64,000 nucleotides of DNA from Icerya purchasi (taxonomy: Eukaryota; Arthropoda; Insecta; Hemiptera; Monophlebidae). This document shows, piece after piece, positions 1-11,223 of this stretch. The stretch's first letter is position 1. Every line of letters begins with the position of its first letter. Location of the stretch: positions 221,759,291-221,823,290 of the forward strand of contig CM077115.1 of assembly GCA_039619475.1 (NCBI GenBank), given 5' to 3'. The translations under genes and the position numbers were made by a program. Below the pieces are notes generated by a model. That model saw only the letters and a list, made by a program, of their open reading frames with translations. It did not search any database and was not told the DNA's origin.

Positions 1-1097
1 ATTTATTTAATGATTATCAAGAGAATTTAGCCGGATCTAACGATATTCGGTACGTCAAGGATTTGAGTTTTAATGACATCATACAAAGTCTCTGAAGATT
101 TCGTTTGGAGTTCTCGTTTCAACCTTTGTTATCATTAATATTAATAGCGGAAGCGGATTTATTCCGGCATTACTATCACCTTCATTTTCATGCCGAAGTA
201 ACCGCGTCTCTGACAGTGCAATAGCAGGACGTATATGTTACGTCGTATTATCACAAGAAGCAGAAATCTTAGTCTATTCAAGGATGAGCAACTCTGTAAC
301 TACTCCATGCCCGTTTTAAGTCGAGTTTTGTGCAAGCCAACTCTATCTGGTTCGAAAGTTGTCGGACTTAGGTTTAGTTTTCAGTTAATTATAAATTTTC
401 ATTTTTAAAGCCGTAATATAATTAATCAGCGACGACTCCATCGTATACAGTTGTAAATCTTACGTGCACCGCACTATGTTATGTTTCTTGCGCGTAAAAC
501 ACGTTATTAACAAAGAAAGCCGACGGAAATGTGGGAAAACGGAATAGCTCGGTTGTAGAACTAATACGACACATCTGAAATGTGACACTCCTACGGGGAT
601 GATGATAAGAATTAAGAAGGGATAAAAAATAGTCGCTGCGCAGTTAATGTTGACAGCTACACACTGCAGGGAAAGATCTATTACTCTTGAATAAGCGGAC
701 ACTTTTAAGGTCGACCGGCCACTACGTTTCCTCAGAATTTGAAGTTGATTTGAACTGCCGGTTCATTCTTTAACCTTTGACTCGGTTTTCACAAATGGTT
801 GGATCTTTTTAATACTGAAGCGACTCTCGGGCATAAGTTGACTTAAGTCGGTTTCTAGTTGAGACATATTCGAGACCAGATATATTTCAGCAGGCTGCGC
901 CACAGAAATGAGGGCGATTAATTTAAACTCATGGAAGAACGATACTTCCATCCGTGTCTATTTTCTTCATAGATTTATGCGCCTTCACGCAGCATTAGTA
1001 ATGCATTGAAATTCATTTGCACACACCGTCCGGTTAAATAGTGGCTGGTTCAGCGGCACATAATAGATTAGGCGACAAATGTTTGCGAACCGGTGTG
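1..1097. other. No gene recognised
   Basis: This is A+T-rich sequence with short chance reading frames of up to about 80 codons. None carries a domain, signal or motif that I recognise, and I see no repeat shared with the rest of the window. Confidence 0.6.
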
Positions 1098-1241
1098 TTT
1101 TTTTTTTTGGTTTTTTTTTTTTTTTGGCGCACCAACTACGGGCATTATAATTCAGTATAAGTGAAATTTTCATAAATTCCAATGTCCGGTAACATCCTAG
1201 GCGAACGAAACACAATTAACTAATCAACCACGCCATCTGGC
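1098..1241 (-). mobile_element. tRNA-like SINE, copy A
   Basis: Read on the minus strand, the element starts near 1241 with GCCAGATGGCGTGGTTGATT, which resembles a tRNA A-box region. It continues through TTGTGTTTCGTTCG, which could be a decayed B box, and through ATTTCACTTATACTGAATTA. It ends in GGTGCGCC followed by a poly-A run, seen as poly-T at 1098-1125 on the plus strand. The same order of blocks recurs at 1765-1900, 11113-11223 and 60816-60958, so this is a dispersed family rather than a chance match. The poly-A tail and the GCGCC end resemble the 3' end of the RNase H LINE at 3960-5264. I infer a tRNA-derived SINE moved by such a LINE. The promoter boxes are degenerate. Confidence 0.65.
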
Positions 1242-1764
1242 TTCGGCGTATTTAAACCAGTGGCAATGCTTATCATTACATTAATAATAGTGGGAATTTT
1301 TTCATCTTCTCACTCTGTCATTATTCGCAAGACTTTCATCGACTATTTTATTTATGTACCGACATTGCTATGCAGGGTTTTCTCGGCGGTTAAAATATGC
1401 AATCACTAAAATATGCGCGCGAAGCAAAAGATGCGCATATTAACAAAAAAACGTCCAAACTTTCCGCCATATTGATTTTTAAAGACGTCGTTTCGCTATT
1501 CATCCGCGATAGGGACGTCCCGGCACGATATAAATTATTAATTATCTGCGAGGCGAGCGAAATTAACGCCGGGCTTTTTATCGACACGTAACGAAAAGTT
1601 ACGAATTCGATGACAGCGCTGTACACATACGGGTCATATGTACACTTCTTTCTGGAGCTTGTTCGTCCCGATGATTCCCTCATCGGTTACATACCGAACG
1701 CCACTGTGCCGTTCGCATCGCAATGTTCCGCTTAGCCGTACTTCTCGAGCAAAGTGTGTAACAC

Positions 1765-1900
1765 ATTTTTGTTTTTCCGGTTTCGTCAAATTATAATCTA
1801 GTATAAGTGAAATTATTATTCAATGTCCGGCAACGGGATATTCTACCCGAACGAAACACAATTAACTAATTTAACGACACGGGGTAACTAGCTGGCTAAC
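1765..1900 (-). mobile_element. tRNA-like SINE, copy B
   Basis: On the minus strand it reads AGTTAATTGTGTTTCGTTCG, then GGTAGAATATCCCGTTGCCG, then ATTTCACTTATACTAGATTA, and then a degraded A-rich tail. It matches copy A block for block and keeps the central part best. The 5' A-box region is less clear (GTGTCGTTAAATTAG). It has the same orientation as copy A, about 520 bp away, so the two could be separate insertions or a local duplication. Confidence 0.6.
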
Positions 1901-3959
1901 ACATTTGTGTATGCTGTAGCATCTTTTCAAATCCAGAAGTCATTGAATATCCATCGACTTACTCGCGATCTGGTCATCATCAGGTGTAGATAGTTTTTCT
2001 TCGTACGTTTTTGTTTTTTTTTTTTGACTACACGAAATTTTCGCTATTCTCAGAGTTACCATAGCACTCCGGTTAAAACATACGTTTTTCCTGTTACTCA
2101 TCATCGACTCATCATCTACAGTCGTCACCCTAGATAGGATATATCGTGATTAACATTTAATCCACCAGTGATTTTGTGATTTTCCGCCATTTGTCACGAT
2201 CTTCTAATTGACGTACGCATTGTGCGAATGAAAATCCTGTTGTATTTAATTATTATATCTGTCCGTCTCTTAGCGGTGCGAGACGGTGGTCGTTTTCCAT
2301 TAATCTTTCCCATGACTCCTGTTACTCAGAATTTCGTAATTTTCTAATATTTTCCAGCATTCGCCTGTAATTCGTTACCTTTTGTATTTTTTTTTTTTTT
2401 TCTACCGAATTGAAATATGTTTTCACAATGTTTTTGTTTACTCGTAAGTTTTGATGAATTAGAGCTGATTTCAATGATTCTTTGCCTCTTTAGGTGGTGT
2501 ATCAGTAAGGCAGGGTAAAAATGTGATTTTCGGAGAACGTATTTTTTTTTTTCTTCTTCTTCGGACACGTTAACAGTGGATTAATCCCTAACGTAGAGAA
2601 TTGCACATTATATTATATGGAAAAGATTAGGAATTGACGAGATAAAGAAGGCTAACAAAGGAACTATATTGATAGAGGAGACTGATAGAATGGCGTGGGC
2701 ACTATAAAGAGTCTAGGCCACGACGCAGAAGATTAGAATGAAAGGTAGCTTGTTCGGAAGAAACAAAGGGGCATGCGAACAAGACGTGATTCGCATTGCG
2801 GGTATAATTGAGCTCTAGAGGGTCACACAAAGGCTATTGAACAGTAGAAAAACGGAAAAGAGAAGCCGGAAACAGACTATGATTGAACGCGGGCAAACTG
2901 TAGACGAAATAATCGAACAGCTAAGGTAGAGGAAAATATTAGACCAGGGAAGCTACAAACGAAAGGGCTATATAGAAAGGTACAATGATTGAGGATTGGT
3001 AAAGAAGGATAGAATTTGGTCCAGAAATCATGATGGGAGCGAGAAACAGTAAAGACTTTGAACAGGAAATCTACTAATAAATAGAATCTCGCGGCCGAAC
3101 GTAACATTTATTACTAAACAAATAACGTAAAAAATATAGGATCTCTTTTTGCGGAAATGTTTAATAATATAATAGACGCCAAAGAAACTTGTTTTTTTTC
3201 TTTTTTGTTTTAATCCCCCCCTCCCCCTAACGTTATCGATATTATAAATTGAGAAAAAATAGTTTTTCATACAGTCGGACAAAAAATTAAAATATTATCA
3301 ATGTTATTTACCACGTAGATAATTGTAATATCGAAATAAAAAAAAAATCGAAAATAGTGTCATGTTTACAAGCTGATCGTTGACGGAAATATCTTAATGC
3401 TACTAGCATTGTATGTTCTACGAATCTTTCCGAATGCCCTCCTTTTTTGTTCAGTATTTATAGCCGAGCTCATTGTCGTCGTCCTACGTTCTATCAGTTA
3501 TATTTTCTGTCGGTCGGTCTTCCTTGTAACCAATACTGTGAAGAAACGTTGACGGGGAGACGCGGCAGATCGAGAATGTTTCGGCTAGATTATTAAAAAG
3601 CCGGATCGGCATCAACAATGTAAGGGAACTAACAGACGTTAACAGGGAATTATTAAACACGGGTTAGTCGCCAACACTTAAACACGAGTAAGGCAAAGTA
3701 AAAAAAAGGTCGCGGTCTTGCTTCGATTATTTGATTACTTTTGATTCCAGGACTTTCGAGCCATATATCTGCTTCTCTTCCAACTCACTACTGTGACTCT
3801 TTATCGTTCTTCCTATTCGGCCTCCCATTCACAATCTTTCCTCTCTGCATTCAATTAAAATTGATTTGTCACATGATAATGGCGAATTCTCTGGCTCGAA
3901 TTGCCACTTCTTCGCCAGTCTATATTTTGAAAATTCCAGGTTCGAATAAAAAAACCTAA
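1901..3959. other. No gene recognised; purine-rich tract
   Basis: Nothing in this stretch can be assigned. Positions 2600-3060 are conspicuously purine-rich on the plus strand and contain stops in all frames. The pyrimidine-rich plus-strand sequence from about 3740 may be the eroded 5' continuation of the LINE starting near 3960, but I cannot align it. Confidence 0.5.
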
Positions 3960-5264
3960 CCACTGTTTATTCGCCACTCTCAGCTTGGGTATCGATTCTT
4001 AATTAAACGGCTTCCCATCTCCTCGTCCAAACTTATTTCCTCCTATCTATATATCAAAAACTGCTGGCGTTTTTCTGCTCATAAAATCCCAATCCTGTCG
4101 CTCATTGCTACCCGTCTTTCTAATTTTTCTCCTGTTGTTCTTTCCTACAATACTCTCCCGTACTTCTTTCATGACTTCAATAGCCCCTATGGCAGCCTAT
4201 CAAATTATCCTCTCTCCCACTTCGAGCCAATTCCTCTTCTCACGGTGCAATCAACAATGAATTTCTTCATTTGTTGAATTCCTCTTTTCCTGCTCGTGTA
4301 TATTGATCTTTACCGATGGTTCCAAGAGCGAGGACAGCGTGGGTGGTGCGTTTACTGCTCCGTCGCTTCGACATTCTGAGTCCTTCCGGCTTCCTTCCTT
4401 CTGCACTATTTTTTCTGCCGAGTCGATCGTCATCCTTCAGGCTATCTCTTATATTTCCTCTTTAAGCGATCTTTCCCAATTCCTAATTATTTCGGACTCT
4501 AAAGGCGTCCTTCAAGCCCTATTCCCTCCTCCTTCACATTCATCTGATAGTATTATTCTCTCAATTACTTTTCTTACCTCCATTCTGCAGTCATCCCGTT
4601 CTATCTTAGTGATTTTTTATGGATCCCCAGTCATTCCGAAATTGATGGCAATGACGCAGCTGATTCTTTGGCTCGTTCTGCTGGTCGCCTTGATTCATTC
4701 TTCAACCATTTACCTTCTTCAGATATCCTTTCCTTATCCACCTCCAATCACGCCAGACTTTGGCGGGATATTTATCCCTCCCTATTTTCTAATCGTCATT
4801 CGCATTACCGTTTCATTCAGCCGATTCCTCGTTCCCTGTCTTGGTTCCATTTTATTCCTTTCAGTCGTCGCTCTCCTATTGTCTCCCTTATTCGTCTTCA
4901 AATCATTGTCTACTCCCCTCCTCTCGATTTCGATTTGCTCTATCGCCTTCTCCTGATTGTTCTCTTCACGATTGTGATCCTCCTCGTACATATGATGTGC
5001 TGATTACATTTTCTTTGAGTGTCCTGCTCTTCGTAACGAACGCTCCCTTTTATACAGTCAGCTCCTGTCATTAGGTCTTCCTACTCCCTATAATTCTTCC
5101 TTTATCCTCTCCTTTCCTTCATCTTCTATGGTGTCCGCACTGCTGTCCTTTGTCGCGTCCATTTCGGACCGCCTAGTTATTTAATTTCTTAGCTTAGTTT
5201 TCTTGTTGTTGGGTCAATTCCGCTGGCGCGCCCGTAAAAAAAAAAAAAAAAAACAAAAAAAAAC
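3960..5264 (+). pseudogene. Family P LINE: RNase H and C-terminal remnant
   Basis: This is the 3' part of an APE-type LINE of the I/R1/LOA kind, which carry an RNase H domain after the reverse transcriptase. From 3985 one frame reads like the RT-RNase H linker (LGYRFLIKRLPISSSKLISS). The RNase H core follows at about 4300-4680: IFTDGSKS with the first catalytic Asp, FSAESIVILQAI with the Glu, and ISDSKGVLQAL with the next Asp. A new frame gives ADSLARSAGRLDSFF, then RLWRDIYPSLF and SRRSPIVSLIRLQ. The region around 4980-5040 corresponds to the C-terminal Cys/His segment of the other copies. At least two frameshifts break it. The 3' UTR ends in CCGCTGGCGCGCCCG and a poly-A run at 5236-5264. The coding strand is strikingly pyrimidine-rich. 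No RT core is visible, so it is 5' truncated or eroded. Confidence 0.8.
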
Positions 5265-6417
5265 CTATTCTAAAATCTGGTGGTCTGGCGTTTATTTTTT
5301 TGTCATTCTCTAATAAACGATCCTTTTACTTGTCTGTCCAACCCCGTATCCTTCCTATCCGCGATTCTATGATTTTCCTTTGGTTAGTCGTTCCGCTATC
5401 GGTTCCATTATTCTCTACGCCTTAATCATGTTCCTATATTACGTTATTCTCATTTTCATTTTTCCCTGACATGTTCTCCGCGTTATATGTCCTCTCTCTC
5501 TTAACAGAACGTGCAATTTTTTATTCTCAAATGCTAATTCTTTGGCTTCCTGTTCCATATTAAGCTTTCATCATTCTGTGTCATTTCCGTTTTTAATTTC
5601 CTAATTATTCCATTTGGTCAATTTCTGATCGAATTTATTTTATGCTTTCCGTATTTGTTCTAGGCAAAGGTTTTCCCGTAAAGTGCCCTCCCCGCCAAGA
5701 AAAAGAAAAAAAGAAACATAAATTTTAACCATCTGGACTGACTGCAATGATATCTTTTGTATAAGAGAAATGGTAGTCCTATATAAGTATATCGGTAGGT
5801 ATCGGTAATTATTTATAGACAGTTATCCAAAATAAGCGTTAAAAAAAAAGGGAGTCCGCTTAGAGATATACTTTCTGTAACTAGAACTAAACGAAAATTA
5901 GACAAACATATTTGTATTAGAACGGAAAGGAAATATGAATTTTCAAAAAATTTTCAAATTCAAATGGGCCGATGAACGTGAGAAACTTAAAATATTACGA
6001 ACGTTAGTTTATACAAATGAAAAAGTCGAATAAAAATTATGCATTTTAAAAGGGCGATTTACAATCTCGGAATTTGTACACTGTACGTCTTAGTAGCTCC
6101 TTGTAGAGTACCGAAAGCGGATTTTAAGTTGGTCTATGATCACTGGAAAATATTTACACTAAAAACTGTGAAATAAAACGGTGTTTAAGACCGACTTCAA
6201 GATGTACTCTGAAAATTTTTTAAAAAATCGGTTGAAACGCGAAAAATAATTGAAAAAAGGATATCTCGTACAGTAAAGTATAGCTTAAGGAAAGGTATTA
6301 CGCTTAAATTATATTCATACTTTAATTACAGTCGCTACAAAATTCAAATAACAACAATTTCAAAGACACATATATATATATAACAACATCAACGTTCGCT
6401 TTCTGTAAGCTAGCCAT
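5265..6417. other. No gene recognised
   Basis: The stretch is pyrimidine-rich on the plus strand up to about 5680 and plainly A+T-rich after that. No reading frame, repeat match or RNA structure was recognised. Confidence 0.5.
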
Positions 6418-6445
6418 TGAAAACATCGGGAATTTTAAACGAGCG
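6418..6445. repeat. Relic resembling a mariner terminal repeat
   Basis: The sequence TTGAAAACATCGGGAATT followed by TTAAACGA resembles the inner part of the mariner terminal repeat 60 bp downstream (AAGAAAGTATCGGGAATTG). It has no partner on the far side of the mariner. It may be a leftover end of an older mariner copy. Confidence 0.4.
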
Positions 6446-6470
6446 GTTTTTTAATTTTTTTTTTTTTTAA

Positions 6471-6500
6471 CCCTGTCAAGAAAGTATCGGGAATTGTTAA
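6471..6500 (+). repeat. Mariner left terminal inverted repeat
   Basis: These 30 bp start CCCTGTCAAGAAAGTATCGG and pair with the reverse complement of 7755-7784 at all but one position. The outermost few bases differ slightly, so the exact boundary and TA duplication are clear only on the right side, where the repeat is followed by TGTATA. Confidence 0.9.
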
Positions 6501-6546
6501 ATAAAACGAACAATTTTTAATTTTCATCCAAATTTATTTTGTCACC

Positions 6547-7593
6547 TTAAAAATAACATCCATTCGAAGCGATGCACATATGCCAACGCTTTTTCCACTC
6601 GGCAAAGCACTTCTGATAGGCGGTTTCCGGGATGGCCTTTAGCTCTCGCGTCGCATTCGTCTTGATGTCATCAATCGATTCGAAGCGCATTCCCCGTAGC
6701 GGAAATTTGAGTTTTGAGAATAGGAAGAAGTCGCAGGGTGCTAAATCTGGTGAATACGGCGGTTGTTCGATGATATTTACCGAGTGTTTGGCCAAAAACT
6801 CATTCACAATTATGGCTTTGTGAGACGGCGCATTATCGTGATGGAGAATCCAAGAATTGTCGACCCACAAATCGTTACGTTTACGACGGATAGCCTCTCT
6901 CAAACGTCTCAAAACACTTAAGTAAAACTCTTTGGTGACTGTCTGTCCGGCTGGCACATATTCATAGTGTACCACGCCTCGAATATCGAAGAAAACAATC
7001 AACATGATCTTCACTTTCGATCGGCTTTGGCGAGGTTTTTTCGGCTTTGGCGCGCCAATTGGCCGCCATTCGGACGATTGCTGGTTCGTAAGCGTGTCGT
7101 ACTCGTACACCCATGTCTCGTCACCAGTAATTATCTTTTCCAAGAAGGTAGGATCCAAATTGGCTCGATCCAGCATGTCTGCAGCTACCTGTTCTCGGTA
7201 CTTTTTTTGAAAGAAATTCAGGTCTTTCGGAACAAGCCGAGCCGCAACGCGTTGCATACCCAATTTTTCGTGCACAATCGTACGTACGCTCTCGTGTGAC
7301 ATGCCCAATCCATGAGCCATCTCTCTCAAGCTCACATGACAATTTTCAGCAACGATTTCCTTGATTTTATCGACGTTATCATCGGTCACACTCGTTGAAG
7401 GCCGTCCAGAGCGAGGCATGTCTTCGACCGTCTCCCGACCATCCTTGAACGCTCTGTACCACTCGTAAACCCGCGTTTTTGATAAAGCAGATTCACCAAA
7501 AGCCTTCTGTAACATTTTCAGTGTATCGGCACAAGAAATTTCGTTCGAAACACAGAATTTAACACAAGTACGTTGTTCAATATTTTCACTCAT
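6547..7593 (-). CDS. Mariner-family transposase, intact frame
   Basis: This is a DD34D transposase of the Tc1/mariner superfamily, which cuts and pastes its own element at TA sites in the nucleus. The frame is 348 codons with no internal stop, which is the normal mariner length. I chose the ATG at 7591-7593 (MSENIEQRTCVKF). The open frame continues 38 codons upstream to 7707, but that part has no mariner similarity and lies at the element's leader. Residues 1-110 hold the two helix-turn-helix DNA-binding segments separated by a GRP hook (PRSGRPSTS). The catalytic triad is visible: GDETWVYEYD, HHDNAPSH, and YSPDLAPCDFFLF, with exactly 34 residues between the second and third Asp. The frame ends NGCYF at a TAA, 47 bp inside the left terminal repeat. 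All signature residues are present, so the copy could be active or very young. The mariner subfamily was not determined. Confidence 0.95.
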   Translation of the reverse strand: MSENIEQRTCVKFCVSNEISCADTLKMLQKAFGESALSKTRVYEWYRAFKDGRETVEDMPRSGRPSTSVTDDNVDKIKEIVAENCHVSLREMAHGLGMSHESVRTIVHEKLGMQRVAARLVPKDLNFFQKKYREQVAADMLDRANLDPTFLEKIITGDETWVYEYDTLTNQQSSEWRPIGAPKPKKPRQSRSKVKIMLIVFFDIRGVVHYEYVPAGQTVTKEFYLSVLRRLREAIRRKRNDLWVDNSWILHHDNAPSHKAIIVNEFLAKHSVNIIEQPPYSPDLAPCDFFLFSKLKFPLRGMRFESIDDIKTNATRELKAIPETAYQKCFAEWKKRWHMCIASNGCYF

Positions 7594-7754
7594 TGTAAAA
7601 CTTCGACAAAACACTTCAAGGTCGACTGATTTTAACAGCTGCTGTAAACACACTGGTTGACAAATCGCGCTAAAAATAGGCATCATAATACAAAACAGTT
7701 GTACCAACCTGGAAAAAAAAATTATCTGCCTAGCTATTACCCGGGAGATTTAAA

Positions 7755-7784
7755 TTGACAATTCCCGATACTTTCTTGACAGGG
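7755..7784 (-). repeat. Mariner right terminal inverted repeat
   Basis: The reverse complement begins CCCTGTCAAGAAAGTATCGG and mirrors the left repeat with a single T/C difference near its inner end. TGTATA follows directly, so a TA target dinucleotide is present. Confidence 0.9.
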
Positions 7785-7913
7785 TGTATATCTTGCTATT
7801 TTACACCTAGTCTTATCAACTATTCGGTAATCTATGGAATAAGTTAAAATGACATGAATAAGCAACCCAACCAGTGAAGGGTGCTAAAATTAACTTATAT
7901 ATGTGTATACAAA

Positions 7914-8010
7914 ATGCATACACACATATTTTTGCATTCTCACGGACACATACATACCATCACACACGCACATGCACATACACCCTCACACATCAGCACA
8001 CACACATATT
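7914..8010. repeat. CA/CATA-rich low-complexity tract
   Basis: An imperfect mixture of CA, CACA and CATA units lies directly downstream of the 3' end of the Jockey LINE at 8028-9925, on that element's minus strand. It may have grown from the retrotransposon tail or be independent. Confidence 0.6.
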
Positions 8011-8027
8011 ATTTATACATTTTTAAT

Positions 8028-9925
8028 TTATAAGAGATCTTGAGGTCGTTTCCTATTCAGCCTACGTCCCTCGCCTGGGTTGCTCAGCAGTTCTTTTGCT
8101 GTACTATTAGGATGCTCTTTCAATCTGGCAGCATATCGTCGTCGAGCAGCAGTTTTTATTTCACATTTTTTACAAATTGAACTCCAAGATCTTCACGGAT
8201 CGTGATGTTGGTTATGTACCATGGAGCAGAGATGATCGTACGTAGTATCTTATTCTGTACTCTTTGCATAATTGAGATGTTGCTGTTTTTGGCACAGCCC
8301 CATAATAATTGGCAGCCGTATTGCCAGACGGGTTTAAGAATTTGCTTATAAAGAAGCAACTTGTTTTCAAGAGATACTATTGATCATCCAACAGCCAGTA
8401 CAGTTGCCGCAGCTTGATGTTCAACTCATTTCGTTATAATGTGCTTCTTCCAAGTCAAGCGTTAGTCAAGATATATATATATAACAAGATACTTTACATC
8501 TTCTTTCTGAGGGATCTCTACTCCATTCATCATTATATTTTCGGATGAATCGATTCTTCGGTTAGTGAAAACTACTCGAGATAATTTACCTTCATTAATC
8601 TTTATTTTCCATAATTTGCACCAAGATGTTACTTTATCGACTGCTCTCTGCAGGTTTTTACGAGCAACTTTTGGACATTTATTTGAACACAAGGAAAGTT
8701 GCTATATCAACGTGCGATGTAATAGGAATATCCGCCGTGTAGATCAGGTAGAGAAGCGGTCCAAGTACACTCCCCCGAGGAACTCCTGCTCGAATCGGAT
8801 ATATACTTGATTCGTCATTACCATATTTAATGTAGAAATATCTTTCGTTTAAATACGACCGGAATAATTCAGCTAGTTGATAGGGAAAATGACGTCGAAG
8901 TTTTTGCAATAGACCATCGTGCCAAACTCGATCGAATGCTTGGCTTACATCTAAAAATACGGTATCGCAAACCATTTTTCCATCCAAGGATTTTTCAATT
9001 TGATGAACAATCCGATGCACCTGCTCTATCGTGCTTTGCTCGGAAGCCAAACTGATGTTCAGGTATTATCTCTTTGCATTCAACTATTGGAATTATTCTT
9101 TTTAACAGTAATTTTTCGTACAATTTAGAAAGTACCGGCAAAATTGAAATTGGTCGATACGATGATGGTTCCGTTGGAGGTTTTTGTGGTTTTTGAACTA
9201 CAACAATTTGCGACAATTTTAGTTGTATTGGAAAATATGTTAATCGCAGCGTTGCATTAAATATGTACGCTAGTAACACCAGTCCTTTTTTTGGCAATTC
9301 CTTTAAAACTTTTGTTGTTATTAAATCATAACCTGGTGCTTTGTTAGGGTTCATTGTCCGTATCATACTGTTAATTTCACCTGGTGAGGTCAATTTCGTA
9401 GGTTTTGAGACATCTTGACAACAGGAATCAGAAATTAACGATGTATCAACAGGATGTGACTGTAAATATATTGGAAAAATATTCGCCGAACAGTTCCGCT
9501 TTTTCAACATCGGCACGAGCCCAGCTACGATCCGGTTTCCTTATAGGGCAAACAGATGGTTTTGGTCCTTTATGGTTCCGGGCAGCTTTCCACAAAGAGA
9601 AATTATGTTGCGCTATAGGTGATAAATAGATCAGTTGCTGAATGAGTGTGATTTATTCTTTAAATCCTGCAACAAACGTTTAACGAGTTTCGTCTGTTTG
9701 TTCAATGCAGTTTTATACGCAGGGTTTCTGAATAATTGCCACTGCTTCCTCAATTTTCTTCGTAGATTTACCTCTGCTTTGATGTGTTGGGGATAATAAA
9801 GCACCGGTTGACATTTGTTAATTATTGTTGTAGCCTTCCAAGCCGACTGTTGAGAGTGACCTTAATGAAGTAATCCACCGCATTATCGATATCATCGGTA
9901 GTCTTAAGTGATATTCTTAAATTGA
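8028..9925 (-). pseudogene. Jockey-clade LINE, broken ORF2
   Basis: This is a 5'-truncated non-LTR retrotransposon of the Jockey clade. From 9925 downward on the minus strand I see the pre-RT linker (LRRKLRKQWQLFRNPAYKT). RT blocks follow: NPNKAPGYDLITTKVLKELP, SYRPISILPVLSKLYEKLLL, HQFGFRAKH, VFLDVSQAFDRVWHDGLLQK with an RT catalytic Asp, and AGVPRGSVLGPLLYLIYTAD. The thumb follows (VARKNLQRAVDKVTSWCKLW, then KQILKPVWQYGCQLLWGCAK). The C-terminus is the Jockey-type RRLNRKRPQDLL before a TAA at 8028-8030. The frame changes at least twice and stops occur. The YXDD box that should follow IPITSHVDIATF has been lost with the surrounding residues, so the enzyme is dead. No endonuclease domain is present. 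Confidence 0.88.
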
Positions 9926-10111
9926 TAGTTTTTTAATTATTGTTGAAATTTTCATTCGGTGCGTCGAATTCTAATTAATTGCTAAGAATAATCATAATAT
10001 ACCTCCTTTAACGTATCATCTTACTGTCAAGATATTTTTTTAATCGAGTAAAATTATTTTTTATTTTTTCGTGAACGTTTAATTAATTTTTTTAAATAAA
10101 TGTCAAAGTCG

Positions 10112-10163
<52 letters not shown>

Positions 10164-11112
10164 CTTTTTTTTTAAAAAACACTATTTTATTTCACAGTTT
10201 TTTACGACTTCGATACAGTCTTTAATTTAGGAACACAGTCTTGGCCGTATTTTTGAAATTTGTCGAAGTAAAAATAGTAGCAGGGGTTGAATTTTCGTCG
10301 GAAATAATGAAGAATTACAAATATAAATAATAAACATCTCAAGAACAAATATTAAAATATGCCAGAAACTTCTTTTCGAAGAATATCGCATTACCGGGAA
10401 AGAAAAAAAAAAACAAAAAAAATTCCTTATTGAAAATCGCATATTTTATTCAGTATTTATTCTCGAAATTTATAATTTTATAATTTTCGATTATTTTTAA
10501 CTAACCGATAAACATTCAGGCGCACTTAAAGTCCTTTTGCGGCACGTCGCAACCGAATTTTCACTAGTGCAAACAGAGTATTTAAGTTGCCGAAACAGGT
10601 GTGCCGAGAAACTTGAAGAAGTTCTCGTATCGTCTGCAAACATGCAACTATTGAAAACAATTCGTCAGCCAAAACAACGTATTCTCCCTTTTCTTATTCG
10701 CGAGAGTTTCTGTTTGAGCTGTTATGGCTTTGCAATTGACAGCATGTGCAAAAGTTTCTATCTTCCGCGCGTAATTACATGCAAAACTCGTGAAATGTGG
10801 AGGTGGTCCGTGAGAATTTATTTTGTATCTTAGGATTTATTTAGTTTTACTTCGGCCATTGCGATACGAGAAAATAAATGGTCGATGTGGCATGAACCGC
10901 ATTTAGGCCGTTTTATCCGGTTTTGCAATTTTGATCCTCGAGCTGAGTAAAAACGTGATATTCACAAACATGGCACACGATCCGGTAAAGATTATTCGAT
11001 ACTGATGCTGCACGAATTATGGTATCTGATGGATGAACACGTAACAGATTTTACTGGCATCAAGGTAGAAACGTCAAAAAGCACTAGTTTGTTTTAGTAT
11101 AGGTTCATTTAT
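9926..11112. other. No gene recognised; contains (TA)n
   Basis: A (TA)n microsatellite occupies 10115-10157. The rest is A+T-rich. A 98-codon frame at 10537-10833 has no recognisable domain and I do not call it a gene. Confidence 0.5.
10115..10157. repeat. (TA)n microsatellite
   Basis: About 21 perfect TA units, followed by TGTATATC. Confidence 0.95.
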
Positions 11113-11223
11113 CTTTTTTCTTTTTTTTTGGGCGTGTCAACTATGGACATTAATTAACTCGGCCCAAGTGAAATTTACCCGAACGAAGCATCACTGCCTA
11201 ACTAACTACGCCATCGTAGCCTG
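11113..11223 (-). mobile_element. tRNA-like SINE, copy C
   Basis: On the minus strand it starts CAGGCTACGATGGCGTAGTT, giving the clearest A-box-like sequence of the four copies. It continues AGTTAGGCAGTGATGCTTCG, then TTCGGGTAAATTTCACTTGG, and ends TTGACACGCCC and a poly-A run (poly-T at 11113-11129 on the plus strand). Compared with copies A, B and D it lacks roughly 30-40 bp in the middle, between the TTCGGGTA and ATTTCACTT blocks. Confidence 0.68.

Larger units (their letters stand above)
6469..7786 (-). mobile_element. Complete mariner element
   Basis: The element is about 1.3 kb, bounded by 30-bp inverted repeats that differ at one base, and contains one uninterrupted transposase frame on the minus strand. 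Length, terminal repeats and gene all match a full-length mariner. No SINE, LINE or other mariner lies inside it, which fits a recent arrival. Confidence 0.92.

Noticed and set aside
2600..3060. Purine-rich tract considered as a LINE remnant on the opposite strand
   Set aside because: The strand skew resembles the complement of family P, but no frame gave a recognisable LINE motif.
6632..7342. Plus- and minus-strand frames of 63-110 codons within the mariner
   Set aside because: They are shadows of the transposase gene in other frames and carry none of its motifs.
7594..7707. 38-codon upstream extension of the mariner transposase frame
   Set aside because: It lies in the element leader, has no mariner similarity, and the downstream ATG gives the standard family length.
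10537..10833. 98-codon plus-strand frame
   Set aside because: No domain, no signal and no related copy; its length is plausible by chance in non-coding DNA of this size.
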